The notes beneath the pieces were generated by a model. That model was given only the letters and a program-made list of their open reading frames with translations. It searched no databases and was not told the DNA's origin. From the NCBI RefSeq assembly GCF_020037015.1, contig NZ_JAIQDE010000009.1:186001-250000 (forward strand): a stretch of 64,000 bases of DNA. Reading direction: 5' to 3'. The position numbers and the translations under genes are program-made. Positions 27,401-35,490 of the stretch are shown piece after piece (the first letter of the stretch is position 1; every line of letters begins with the position of its first letter). The stretch comes from Corallococcus sp. AS-1-6. Its GTDB lineage: Bacteria; Myxococcota; Myxococcia; Myxococcales; Myxococcaceae.

Positions 27401-28068
27401 CGGATGGACTCGATGGTGTCCCCGAAGAACTCCAGGCGCACCGGCCGCTCGTACAGCGGGCTGAAGACGTCCAGCAGGCCGCCGCGCACGCTGAAGGTGC
27501 CCTTGTCCTCCACCAGCGGGCTGTTCTGGTAGCCCATCAGCGCCAGCTTCCGCGCCAGCGAGTCGCGGTCGAAGTCCTGGCCCACCTCCACGCGCTGGGC
27601 CAGCCCCTCCATCACCCCCAGCGGCAGCACGCGGCGGTGCAGCGCGCGCAGGGACAGCACCAGCGCGGGGAACGGCGTGCCGCGCGCCAGGTGGAACAGC
27701 GCGCCCAGGCGCTCCGTGATGGGGCCCGCCTCCGGTGACAGCTCGTCGTAAGGGAGCACCTCGTCCGCGGGCAGCCGCAGCACGCGGGGCTCCAGCAGGC
27801 TGCCGGTGCCCCCCAGGAAGAAGGCCAGGTCGTGCGCGAGCGCGTCCGCCGCCTCTTCGTCCACGGCCACGCACACCAGGGGCGCGCGCAGCTCGCGGTG
27901 CAGGCGGGCGAGCAGGTGGCCGCGCGCCGCGCCCTTCACCCCCTGCGTCCGCGCGCGGTGCCCCGCGCGCAGGGAGGCGAGGAGCCGGGCGAAGGCATCA
28001 CCGGAGGAGGAGGGGGCGCCGCCGGGCCAGGACGTGCCGTCGGACTTCGGGGGAAGGGAGGTATCCAT
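24484..28068 (-). CDS. mfd: Transcription-repair coupling factor
   Basis: A 1194-residue Mfd that removes stalled RNA polymerase at DNA lesions and recruits UvrA. In order there are a UvrB-like N-terminal part (YDELSPEAGPITERLGAL), an RNA-polymerase-interacting CarD-like segment (LKEGDLIVHTDFGIGRYAGL), and a RecG-like translocase. The translocase has Walker A GDVGYGKTEVAMRAAF near residue 674, a DEEQ box (VVDEEQRFGV), TATPIPRTLHM, and motif VI (QLRGRVGRS). A C-terminal TRCF domain (VHVEPDINLPMPALIPDDYV) follows. Length is normal. The C-terminus is acidic/basic with no truncation. Confidence 0.98.
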   Translation of the reverse strand: MDTSLPPKSDGTSWPGGAPSSSGDAFARLLASLRAGHRARTQGVKGAARGHLLARLHRELRAPLVCVAVDEEAADALAHDLAFFLGGTGSLLEPRVLRLPADEVLPYDELSPEAGPITERLGALFHLARGTPFPALVLSLRALHRRVLPLGVMEGLAQRVEVGQDFDRDSLARKLALMGYQNSPLVEDKGTFSVRGGLLDVFSPLYERPVRLEFFGDTIESIRVFDPESQRTVDALKSVDLVPARELLLTDDTRPRAEAAARAVADRINLPTIKLRERLDALREGLPGFGLEGLLPGFFEGGLASVFDYLRAWAKEPVVYLDDPVGLDRVQEELWAELAKGVEEADARQDLTYPPEHHFLTREGVAAGLEALRVVEGGGLSLSQSGAPVAFTFGTTQDLREAILAHHGEEGALTPLVERLQRWRDTGVACAVACGTLSQADRLKRLLLDRSVMVKVHTEALQDPAKLYEPAVWAHLFTGEVSHGFFDPEGRLAVLADEEIFGVRSRRRVKRSKKLDAFAAGFKDLKEGDLIVHTDFGIGRYAGLTKMEVQGVPGDFLVLEYAGRDKIYLPVGRMRLIQKFTGGDPEKVQLDKLGTTSWEKTKKRVKEQLLKMAAELLQMAAARKAHPGYAFAPPDRYFAQFEADFEFEETPDQAKAIEDVLSDMQKAQPMDRLVCGDVGYGKTEVAMRAAFKATLDRKQVAVLVPTTVLAQQHFHSFKKRFKDYPVTVEVISGIRKPPEIRDILRRAKEGKVDIVIGTHKLLAGEVAFKDLGLLVVDEEQRFGVKQKEALKRLRTQVDVLTLTATPIPRTLHMSMSGVRDMSIIATPPQDRRAIRTFVMKYDEAVIKEAVEREIARGGQVFFVHNRVESLPSMEQELKKLLPNVSIGVAHGQMAEGQLEKVMLQFTEHKFQVLLCTSIIESGIDISSANTMIVNRADQFGLAQLYQLRGRVGRSKERAYAYLLVPTRRPVTKDAQRRLEVLQNFTELGAGFSIASHDLEIRGAGNLLGEKQSGAIAEIGFDLYAQLMEEAVAELQGQPPKVHVEPDINLPMPALIPDDYVADVHQRLVFYKRFSQASHPDEVTDLRAELVDRYGEAPDEVDALSEVTLLKIDMRELRLRALEAGPGRLSLALGGDALLDGAKVAGLVQRSKGFYRLTPDMKLIARVPPEVKGHALLAEAHKLLRDVGTCALPRH

Positions 28069-28094
28069 TCGGGGGCCCGTGTGGGGCCCTCGGC

Positions 28095-28123
28095 TAATTA
28101 GGGTGCGCCCTGTCCCAAATCAA
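28095..28123 (-). promoter_or_regulatory. Candidate sigma-70-like promoter of mfd
   Basis: On the minus strand, TTGATT (28118-28123) is followed after 17 bases by TAATTA (28095-28100). This is the AT-rich island in an otherwise GC-rich spacer, 27 bases before the mfd ATG (28068). The -35 matches the consensus at four bases; the -10 match is weak. Confidence 0.3.
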
Positions 28124-28188
28124 CGCTGGATGCGGACCCCTGTCGTGTCCAGGGACGCAGCGGGACGGCCGCCAGGCGGGGAGGCGCA

Positions 28189-28224
28189 CGCGCGCCCGGG
28201 ACATGGAAGGTCCCCGGGCGCGCG
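28189..28224 (-). terminator. 12-bp GC hairpin after the pilus operon
   Basis: Perfect inverted repeat CGCGCGCCCGGG (28189-28200) / CCCGGGCGCGCG (28213-28224) with a 12-base loop. It begins 10 bases after the stop of the last pilus gene (28235) on the minus strand. No U-run follows. Its position fits a terminator that keeps the pilus operon from running into mfd. Confidence 0.6.
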
Positions 28225-28234
28225 GCAGGCCCGC

Positions 28235-28924
28235 TCAGGGGGCCGCGCAGGCCGTCGCCAGCCGCACGTCCCTGCGGCTGGTGTCGGTGGTGGTGGCCGC
28301 CTGCGAGTCGCAGTCCATCACGCTGGACAGGCCCGTCAGCGGCTCCACCATCAGCACGCTCTTGGCGCGGTCGGAGGTGAAGCGGAACTGGATGGAGCTG
28401 TCCGTCGGGGCCGCCGCGGCGACCAGCTCGGGCTGGCCGAGCTGCCCCCGCATGCAGTCCATCCGGTTGAACACCGGCCGGCCGGAGCCCGGCAGGAAGC
28501 ACAGGTTGTTGATGTTGGAGGCGTCCATGGTGGGCGGGATGACGATGTCCGGCCCCGTCTCCGTGCAGCACGCGGGCGTGGTGCGGCACGTCCGGTTGAG
28601 GCAGGCGTTGCTGGGGCACTGGGCCGTGCTCCAGTCATCCGTGGCGGCGTCACCGCAGCGCAGCCGCTCCCAGCGGGCCACGGTGAACTGCTGACCGTTC
28701 GCCTGGGCGACGTCGTTCTCAACCACGATGCGCACCGGCTGGTTCGTGCTGATGGCCAACTGGCGCGCCCGCAGCGCCCCCGACCACAGCTCGCGCGTGG
28801 CCGCGCTCTCCTTCTGCCCGCCGATGCTCCCCTGCATTCCCGCGACCGCCAGGGTGATGCACACGGCCATCACCGCCAGGGCGGTCATCATCTCCAACAA
28901 CGTCATGCCACGCGTGGGCTTCAT
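28235..28924 (-). CDS. Minor pilin, FimU/GspH-like
   Basis: A 229-residue prepilin with the type IV signal RGMTLLEMM: cleavage after Gly6, Glu11 as Glu5 of the mature protein, then a hydrophobic helix (TALAVMAVCITLAVAG). The globular part is unusually Cys-rich (CRTTPACCTETG, CFLPG, CMRG, CDSQ), which suggests several disulfides. The segment following the helix (RELWSGALRARQLAISTNQPVRIV) matches the GspH/FimT/FimU pattern. Its ATG overlaps the stop of the PilW-like gene (ATGA, 28921-28924). It is the last gene of the pilus operon and should be part of the priming complex at the pilus tip. Confidence 0.85.
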   Translation of the reverse strand: MKPTRGMTLLEMMTALAVMAVCITLAVAGMQGSIGGQKESAATRELWSGALRARQLAISTNQPVRIVVENDVAQANGQQFTVARWERLRCGDAATDDWSTAQCPSNACLNRTCRTTPACCTETGPDIVIPPTMDASNINNLCFLPGSGRPVFNRMDCMRGQLGQPELVAAAAPTDSSIQFRFTSDRAKSVLMVEPLTGLSSVMDCDSQAATTTDTSRRDVRLATACAAP

Positions 28925-30216
28925 GGAGTCACCGGAGCTGACGGGTCCGCCGGCCGCTGCAGGCCCACCGTCATGTTGCGCGCCGCGACGCGGAAGGTGT
29001 AGCGCCGGCGCGTGTAGCCGTCCTTCGGCTGGCCCTCTTCATCCGTGCCCGTCATGTCCGCGTCCCGGTTGATGCGCCGCGTGCGGATGACCAGCGTCAC
29101 CTCCAGCTCGCGCACGCGCTGGCGCAGGCGCTTGATGACCTCCTTCTTCCGGTCCGCGGCCGGGTACGTCGCCAGGGCCGGGAGGGCGTTCCCGCTCTCG
29201 TTGAGGTCGTCCGTCTTGCAGGCGTCGAGGTTGTACTTCGCCTCGTCACACTCGGAGATGGCCGGGTGGGGAACGCCCGGGTTGCGGTGGTTGGTCTCGC
29301 CGGCGACGCTGGGGTACCACTCCAGCTCGTAGTACCGGTCGGGGTCGCCCTTGAGGGCCGGGTCGAAGTCCACGACGCCCTCGCGCACGCTCAGTTGCTC
29401 CACGTCGCGGCTCAACACGGACCAGGTCGGGGAGCCCGGCGCCAGGTACTCCAGCGTGGGGATGCCGCCCTTCCAGTTCACCCGGTAGGCCGCGCCGCTC
29501 AGCCGCAGCGCCAGCCAGTTCACGACGTCCGAGCCGGACTTGGGCGTCCAGATGGTGGAGGGCGAGCCGAAGTCCTCGCAGGTGGGGGACTCCGGCAGCG
29601 CCCCGTCGACCGTGATGGTGGAGGGGGTGGTCGCGCTGGGCGCGATGCCGGTGATCCGGACCGGGCACGCGGGCCGGTTGCCGCCGCTGACCATGATGGC
29701 GGAGGTCGGGCCGCTGGGGGTGACCATGGCCGCCGAGGCGTTCGGCTTGGCGCAGAACTCCGTCTTGGACTGGCGGACCTTCCCGGAGCCGCACGGCGCC
29801 AGGGTGACCATCCCGTTCGTGTCACCCCAGTAGAGCTGGAGGGCGTCCGACGCCGGGAAGCCCGCGGGCGGCGGCTCGAAGTCCGCGTCCGGGCCGAACG
29901 GCGTGTTCGCGCCCGTCTTCAGGTCCGGCTGGCGCCAGACCGTGATGGCCGAGCGCTCGTCGGTGACGCCGCCCACGAGGAAGGAGATGGGCGCGTTGCC
30001 CATGCCCGCTCCCGCACGGGTGATGTCCAGCGTCAGCATCTCCTTCACCGCGCGCCCGGTGACCTGCGCGGTCATCGTCTGTTCCTCGAAGATGGCGCGC
30101 TTCTGCATCTGGGCGCCCACCACCAGGCCGGTGGTGAGCACCATGACCCCCAGCGCGCTGGCGATCATCACTTCCAGGAGCGTGAAGCCCCGAACAGGGA
30201 ATCGAGCGTCTCTCAC
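28921..30216 (-). CDS. pilW: Minor pilin, PilW-like
   Basis: A 431-residue prepilin with GFTLLEVMIASALGVMVLTT after Gly10 (Glu15 is mature Glu5) and a large C-terminal beta-rich domain. The region TAQVTGRAVKEMLTLDITRAG agrees with PilW family helices (R..R.l..di..AG). GTG 30216 is inferred as the start because it overlaps the PilV stop (GTGA) and gives a leader of 10 residues. Longer starts lie inside pilV. It works with PilV, PilX, FimU and PilY1 in tip assembly of type IVa pili. It is larger than the well-studied PilW proteins because of an extended middle. Confidence 0.85.
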   Translation of the reverse strand: MRDARFPVRGFTLLEVMIASALGVMVLTTGLVVGAQMQKRAIFEEQTMTAQVTGRAVKEMLTLDITRAGAGMGNAPISFLVGGVTDERSAITVWRQPDLKTGANTPFGPDADFEPPPAGFPASDALQLYWGDTNGMVTLAPCGSGKVRQSKTEFCAKPNASAAMVTPSGPTSAIMVSGGNRPACPVRITGIAPSATTPSTITVDGALPESPTCEDFGSPSTIWTPKSGSDVVNWLALRLSGAAYRVNWKGGIPTLEYLAPGSPTWSVLSRDVEQLSVREGVVDFDPALKGDPDRYYELEWYPSVAGETNHRNPGVPHPAISECDEAKYNLDACKTDDLNESGNALPALATYPAADRKKEVIKRLRQRVRELEVTLVIRTRRINRDADMTGTDEEGQPKDGYTRRRYTFRVAARNMTVGLQRPADPSAPVTP

Positions 30217-30725
30217 GGTGCCATCCGGGTCTGCATGACGACCATCTGCCGGTCCTCGCGGATGCCCGGCTCGGTCCAACTGACGGACACGCGCACGTTC
30301 ACGAGCGTGCCCGCCGTGCCCGCCGCGAGGTTGCGGCTGAGGGACGGCTCACCCAGGCCGCTCCCGGCCTCCATCGTGCCGGGGACCGCCGGGTTGTCCA
30401 CGTCGACGTCCACCGTGTACTGGCGCGCCACGATCTTGGGGTCCGTGGGCGCCTCGTTCCGCAGCAAGCCATCCGCCGTCTGCCAGACGCTGAACGTCCG
30501 GTCCCTCACGGTGTCGCAGGTCGGCGAGCCCTGGCAGCCACGCTGGAGGATGTTCTCCAGCGTGCGCTCCGCGATGAGCTGCGCCTGGTTCGCGGTCAGC
30601 GTGCGGCGGTTGGAGCGGCTCGTCTGGCTCACCACGGTCATCGCCGCCGCGACTCCCAGCAGCATGACGGCCATGGTGGCCATGACTTCCAGCAGGGTGA
30701 CACCCCGTGATGCGCGCTGCTTCAT
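30213..30725 (-). CDS. pilV: Minor pilin, PilV-like
   Basis: A 170-residue prepilin with RGVTLLEVMATMAVMLLGVAA (cleavage after Gly8, Glu13 as mature Glu5), a helix with NRRTLTANQAQLIAERTLENIL typical of PilV, and a compact beta domain with one Cys pair (RGCQGSPTC). Its ATG overlaps the PilY1 stop (ATGA, 30722-30725), and its stop overlaps the GTG of the PilW-like gene. The tight coupling points to equal amounts of these tip components. No truncation. Confidence 0.88.
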   Translation of the reverse strand: MKQRASRGVTLLEVMATMAVMLLGVAAAMTVVSQTSRSNRRTLTANQAQLIAERTLENILQRGCQGSPTCDTVRDRTFSVWQTADGLLRNEAPTDPKIVARQYTVDVDVDNPAVPGTMEAGSGLGEPSLSRNLAAGTAGTLVNVRVSVSWTEPGIREDRQMVVMQTRMAP

Positions 30726-33700
30726 TGCGGCAGTCTCCCGTCGGGCAGCGGCTCCCAGAGCATGATCTGCGAGCGGGACGACCCGCTCGTGCCCGCCTTG
30801 TTGTTCCAGCTCTCCGGATCGCCCGTGACCTGCATCTCACCCGTGGCCGTGAGCACGAAGAGGTGCTCGTCGTGGACCACCGGCGAGGAGATGGCGTGGC
30901 CCGTCAGGGCCTTCGGGCCACCGCCCGTCAGCACGCCCGACGCCTGGCTGGCCGTGTACGCCTCGCCATGCGCGTCCGCGTCCAGGCTGCAGATGTCCGC
31001 CGCCGTGCCCACCGCGGTCGCGGCGTAGACGCTCTCCGCGCTCAGGGCCACGCCGCCCCACAGCTTCTGGCCCGGCGCCAGCTTCTGCACCCAGAGGGGC
31101 GTGAGCGGCGCGCACGGCTTGCTGCCCGAGGGGTCCGGGTCCTCGAACGCGAGCAGGTGGTACTGGTACGTGGGGTTGTTCGGATCCGGCTCGGGGTAGC
31201 CGTCCGTGTACTTGTCCGGGCTGTCGCTGGTGCCGAAGTAGAAGCGCACCGCCGGGCCCGAATCCTTGCTGACCACCTTCACGGCGATGTTGGAGTAGAG
31301 CTCCTGCAGGTCCAGCTCCGTCTGGTTCGCGTCCGGGCGGTTCTTCAGCGCGGAGGCCGCGTGGGCCACCATGCACTTCTTCACCTGTCCGCCCAGCTTC
31401 CTGCCGCTGGTGGCCACGTCCTTGAAGTTCACGCGCCAGACGCTGCCGGCCGTGGTGGGCACGTACATGACGTCATAGGAGCCGTCCTGGTCCAGGTCCA
31501 CCAGCGGCGTCTCCGCCGCGATGCCGGAGCCCTGCTCGAAGGTGAGGACGCCCGCGTACTTGCCGGCGGCCCCGCCGCCATACGTGAGCGGCTTGCCCGT
31601 CTTCATGTCGAGCAGGTAGACGGCGCCCGCGCGCAGGTCGCCCGGGTCGTAGTCCGTGCCCACCACCGCCACCCAGCGCCGGTCCTCCTCCGCCGAGGAG
31701 CCCCAGGAGATGCGCCCCAGGGCGGGCGAGTGCCGGGAGCCCGAGTTGTCCGGCATCAGCACGGTGTTGTCGGTCGCGATGGCGCTGGTGAAGGCGGACG
31801 CCACGTCGGTGTTCGCCAGGCTGAACTCCCACAGCGGCAGCGGGTACCAACTGTCGTTGGGGTTCGTGATGTCCATCGCGAACACCACCGGGCTGGCCTT
31901 GCCCGAGGCGGAGACGAGCACCGTCTTGGCGCCCCGCTTCTTCTGCGCCGTGGTCTCCGGCTTCCAGTTGTACTTGATGGTGGCGTCCCAGTTGTCGCGG
32001 TCGCCGAAGTCCATGTTGGCGATGCTGGGCGACGCGTCCATCTGCGGCTTGGGCAGCGTGCCCGAGCCGCGGAAGCGCACGTACTGGTTGCGGTACTGGC
32101 TCAGCAGCAGGTTGGGCATGTACGCGAACGACTCCTTGCCAGAGCCGTAGTCGCGCAGGGCCGGGCTCCCGTCGCTGGGGCAGGACGACGCGGCGAAGTA
32201 GCCACGGAACTGGCTGTTGCCCGGCGTGCAGGGGTCATCCACCTCGTTGCGGAAGGCGCCCGACTCGAAGGAGTGGAGCACGCCCGACATGGTGCCCACG
32301 AAGGCCCGGGTGCTGCGGGTCTTCAGGGGCTCCAGGAAGTTCGTGCGGAAGAGGTCGCGCTCGGCGGGCTTCGCGTTCTGGTACCAGGGGTCCGCGTACG
32401 GCGGCACGGCCAGCGCCACGGTGGAGATGTTGATGCCGCCGAAGGGCCAGGGCCGGAACTTGTTCGCGGCGAGCGCCGCGTTCGCGTCCTCGTAGCCATA
32501 CAGCCAGTCGATGAGGAACTGCCGGTCGCTGTAGGGCGACGTCGACGCGGCCACGGTGCAGACGCCGTCGTGGTTCAGGTCGTAGAGGTAGCGGCCGTCA
32601 ATCTCGCTGTACGTGTTGCACAGCGAGGCGGGCATCAGCGTGTTGCCCATGTCCGCGTGCTTGACGTCCAGGCGGTCCCCCGCGCTGTTCATCGTGTAGA
32701 GCTTGCGGTTGAGCGGGTTGGAGGCGGCCAGCGACAGCGCCATCACGCGCCCGGCCTCCCAGCGCAGCTTCGGCTCGGTCGCCTTGGGGTTCTCCGGGTT
32801 GTAGAGCGACTGCAGGTACAGCCGGCCACGGATGCCGTAGTCCTTGCCGCCGTCATACGCGCGGTTGCCGGGAGGCGGCAGGGTGCCCTCGGCGTTCCAG
32901 CCCGCGCCCCAGTTCTGGCCCGGCGTCTCGTTCACGCCCCAGACGGCGACGTTGCCGATGGTGCTGGGGCTGGAGCGCGCGTAGGCGCCCGAGCGCACCG
33001 CCTGGTAGCCGATGTCCACGTCGTCGATGATGGGACGGCACAGCTCGCTGGGGCTGCTGATGTCCACCTTCCAGCACAACTGCGAGCCGGTGAGCCCCAG
33101 CGCCAGGATGTCGACCTCCACCTCCTGGTCCGGGTACTGCTTGTTGTTGTCCAGCGGCACCGGGACCCACGTGGGGTTTTCGTTCTTCTGGTACTTGCCG
33201 GCCGCGTCCAGCACGCGGCAGTCCACGGCGATGGAATAGGTGATGGTGGGCTTCACGCCGCTCGCGGTGCAGGCGCCCGGGACCTCCTCCGTCCAGCACG
33301 GCGCCTTGGTGCAGCCGGCGTTGGGGCGGATGTTCGTGGGCGGGTTGCCGGGGGTCGCGTACGGGGCGACGTCGTCCTGGCGGCGGAAGCGGACCTTGGT
33401 GATGGTGAAGTTCGGGCCCAGCTTGTCGCCCGTGTCGCCCATGACGTCCGAGGTGATGGTGGTGGACTTGGCGCCACCGCCGTTCTCCTTGTTGATCATG
33501 AACACGATGTCGTTGAAGTCGCGGTCACCGCCGCCGTTGAGGTCCTCGAAGCCGAGGATCCACCGGAAGGGGTCCGTGGTCGGCGCGCCCACGATGACGT
33601 GGGGCATGTAGTTCATCCGGTCGATGGCGATCTGCGGGTTGCCGGGCTCCGTGCCGGGGCGCATGACGGTCACGCCCTCCTTCGGCATCTTCAGGTTCTT

Positions 33701-35026
33701 GTAGGCGGCCGTGTCCAGGCGGTCGAGCGTGTCCTGCTCCAGCCAGCCGCAGGCCTTCTTGCTGGTCCCCGCGATGGTGCAGGCCGTCGCGGACGCAGGC
33801 GAGGTGCAGCTCTCCTCGTAGCTGCAGCCGATGTTGCGCTCCGCCACCTTGTTGTCCGCGGGCGCCTTGAAGTTCTGGTCCAGGTTCCAGGTGGCCTTGG
33901 AGAAGAACACGGAGACGGTCGTCTGCAGGTGCAGCAGGCACTTGCCGTCCTCCGCGGGGTCGCCCGTGTAGGGCTTGCGCTTGAGGCAGGGGGCGACCGT
34001 GTCGTTGTCCGTGTTGTGGCGGGCGTCGTAGTAGACGACGGCGAAGAAGACGATCTCCTTGCCACCCTGGACCAGGCCCAGGTTCACCCGGCGGTCGCCG
34101 GTGTTGATCTGCTGGTAGTTGGTGTACTCGGGGTCGCCGACCGGGGGCGCGGGCAGCTTGATGCCGCGGAAGTCGTACTGGGAGACGTTGTAGTCCGGCA
34201 CGCCGTCGTAGGTGTCGGTGACGTCCGAGACAGGGCCGATGTTGCGGTGCACCGTCTTGTCGCTGTCGTCATCCACCAGCAGGAAGACCATGCGGCCGAG
34301 GCCCAGGTTGTTGTTCGCCGGGGCGGCCGGCTCCAGCAGGTTGGGGATGTACGGGAACAGGCCGTTGTCGCCGCCGGTGCCGTTGATCTCGTTGGTGCCG
34401 ACCCAGTCGTTCTCGATGTTGTAGAAGCTGGAGTCCGCGCGGACGGGGCGCGAGTCCGTCACGTCCGTCTTGTGGACGAAGGTCTTGGAGCAGTCGCCCT
34501 TCATCGCCAGGTCGGGCTCCATGTACTTCTTGCCGCCGGACGTGAAGGACCGGGTGCAGCGGCGCGTCTTGCCCACGTACTTGATGGGCAGGACGGTGTC
34601 GTCGTCCGGCGTCAGGTTGTAGATGGCCTCGTGCAGGTCGAGGATGCCGTTGTTGTTCTTGTCGACCAGCTCGCGGGTGACGGGATCCGCGTAGCCCCGG
34701 GCGACCACGTCATCCATGTACAGGTAGCCCAGCGAGTGCGACGCACCGGCGGACTCGTACACGTAGTCGATGGTGACCGTCTGGTCGAACGGGAAGGTGA
34801 TGTTCTCCGAGTCCAGCTTCTTGAGGTTGGTGTTGAGCTGGAGCCGGCCGTCGTCGCGCAGGATGATGGTGTTGTTGGCGACCGTGAGGCCGTTGGGGCC
34901 CAGCTTGAAGTCGCCCTGCTTGTCGTTGGCCAGGTCGTCCTGGCAGAGCTGCTGCGCGGTGGTCAGCGAGGGCGTCGCGACCGTCAGCACCAGCGCCGTG
35001 AGGGTTCGTTGAAAGAGCGTGCGCAT
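30722..35026 (-). CDS. pilY1: PilY1 pilus tip adhesin
   Basis: A 1434-residue exported PilY1 protein. It has a signal peptide (MRTLFQRTLTALVLTVATPS...TAQ), then an EF-hand-like loop near residues 120-131 (DKNNNGILDLHE). A DUF4114 segment (GFEDLNGGGDRDFNDIVF) lies at about 480. The C-terminal PilY1 beta-propeller has a calcium loop DLDQDGSYD near residue 1175. PilY1 sits at the pilus tip, primes assembly and binds surfaces in a calcium-dependent way. The start is ATG 35026, overlapping the cytochrome stop (TGATG); GTG 35029 is equally possible. It is larger than PilY1 of Pseudomonas, with the extra part in the N-terminal adhesive region. Confidence 0.93.
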   Translation of the reverse strand: MRTLFQRTLTALVLTVATPSLTTAQQLCQDDLANDKQGDFKLGPNGLTVANNTIILRDDGRLQLNTNLKKLDSENITFPFDQTVTIDYVYESAGASHSLGYLYMDDVVARGYADPVTRELVDKNNNGILDLHEAIYNLTPDDDTVLPIKYVGKTRRCTRSFTSGGKKYMEPDLAMKGDCSKTFVHKTDVTDSRPVRADSSFYNIENDWVGTNEINGTGGDNGLFPYIPNLLEPAAPANNNLGLGRMVFLLVDDDSDKTVHRNIGPVSDVTDTYDGVPDYNVSQYDFRGIKLPAPPVGDPEYTNYQQINTGDRRVNLGLVQGGKEIVFFAVVYYDARHNTDNDTVAPCLKRKPYTGDPAEDGKCLLHLQTTVSVFFSKATWNLDQNFKAPADNKVAERNIGCSYEESCTSPASATACTIAGTSKKACGWLEQDTLDRLDTAAYKNLKMPKEGVTVMRPGTEPGNPQIAIDRMNYMPHVIVGAPTTDPFRWILGFEDLNGGGDRDFNDIVFMINKENGGGAKSTTITSDVMGDTGDKLGPNFTITKVRFRRQDDVAPYATPGNPPTNIRPNAGCTKAPCWTEEVPGACTASGVKPTITYSIAVDCRVLDAAGKYQKNENPTWVPVPLDNNKQYPDQEVEVDILALGLTGSQLCWKVDISSPSELCRPIIDDVDIGYQAVRSGAYARSSPSTIGNVAVWGVNETPGQNWGAGWNAEGTLPPPGNRAYDGGKDYGIRGRLYLQSLYNPENPKATEPKLRWEAGRVMALSLAASNPLNRKLYTMNSAGDRLDVKHADMGNTLMPASLCNTYSEIDGRYLYDLNHDGVCTVAASTSPYSDRQFLIDWLYGYEDANAALAANKFRPWPFGGINISTVALAVPPYADPWYQNAKPAERDLFRTNFLEPLKTRSTRAFVGTMSGVLHSFESGAFRNEVDDPCTPGNSQFRGYFAASSCPSDGSPALRDYGSGKESFAYMPNLLLSQYRNQYVRFRGSGTLPKPQMDASPSIANMDFGDRDNWDATIKYNWKPETTAQKKRGAKTVLVSASGKASPVVFAMDITNPNDSWYPLPLWEFSLANTDVASAFTSAIATDNTVLMPDNSGSRHSPALGRISWGSSAEEDRRWVAVVGTDYDPGDLRAGAVYLLDMKTGKPLTYGGGAAGKYAGVLTFEQGSGIAAETPLVDLDQDGSYDVMYVPTTAGSVWRVNFKDVATSGRKLGGQVKKCMVAHAASALKNRPDANQTELDLQELYSNIAVKVVSKDSGPAVRFYFGTSDSPDKYTDGYPEPDPNNPTYQYHLLAFEDPDPSGSKPCAPLTPLWVQKLAPGQKLWGGVALSAESVYAATAVGTAADICSLDADAHGEAYTASQASGVLTGGGPKALTGHAISSPVVHDEHLFVLTATGEMQVTGDPESWNNKAGTSGSSRSQIMLWEPLPDGRLPQ

Positions 35027-35466
35027 CACTGCTTCCCCTGGGTCTTCGGCTGGGACTTCGCCTTCGCTTCCGCATCCGCCTTCTGGAGCGCCGCGGCCTG
35101 CTCCTCCATCTGCCGGCGCAGCCGCATCCGGCGCGTCGGCGGCGGAGCGACCACGACGGTGGACAGGTAGCTGGTGAGGCCGTCCAGCTCATCGCGGCTC
35201 AGCAGGCGCGTGTCACAGTTGGTCTTGGGGTTGATCCGGTGGGGGGACTCCACCCAGGTGCGGACCTCCGTCAGGCTCTTCTTGCGCAGCACCTGGTCCA
35301 TGTAGGGGCCGACCGGCTGGCGGACACCCAGCAGGCTCTTGGGCGTCTCCGTGGGCGTGCGGGCCTGGTGACATTGCGCGCAGGCCTTGTTGAAGGCCAC
35401 TTCGCCTCGTTCCTGGGCGCTGGCGAGCGCCGGGAGCAGGAGCAGCATGAGGGGCAGGCGTTTCAT
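35026..35466 (-). CDS. Small c-type cytochrome, TfcP-like, in pilus operon
   Basis: A 146-residue exported cytochrome c with a signal peptide (MKRLPLMLLLLPALASAQ), haem motif Cys29-Ala-Gln-Cys32-His33, and a long charged Ala/Lys-rich C-terminal tail (from about residue 106). From memory, Myxococcus xanthus TfcP is a cytochrome-like protein beside pilY1.1 that helps PilY1 bind calcium and has an altered haem motif. This protein matches in place and shape, but its CxxCH looks intact. It lies 24 bases after the PilX-like gene and overlaps pilY1, so co-expression is near certain. The orthology is inferred, not computed. Confidence 0.75.
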   Translation of the reverse strand: MKRLPLMLLLLPALASAQERGEVAFNKACAQCHQARTPTETPKSLLGVRQPVGPYMDQVLRKKSLTEVRTWVESPHRINPKTNCDTRLLSRDELDGLTSYLSTVVVAPPPTRRMRLRRQMEEQAAALQKADAEAKAKSQPKTQGKQ

Positions 35467-35490
35467 GAGGGCTCGTGGGGGAAAGCGAGG

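Noticed and set aside
24487-27738. A 1083-codon open frame opposite mfd
   Set aside because: Mirror of mfd with low-complexity His/Arg/Gln-rich sequence and no domain; not a gene.
30707-35170. A 1487-codon open frame opposite pilY1
   Set aside because: Its product is rich in Arg/His/Val/Ala with no motif. It is the usual antisense mirror of a GC-rich gene; the opposite strand gives a clear PilY1.
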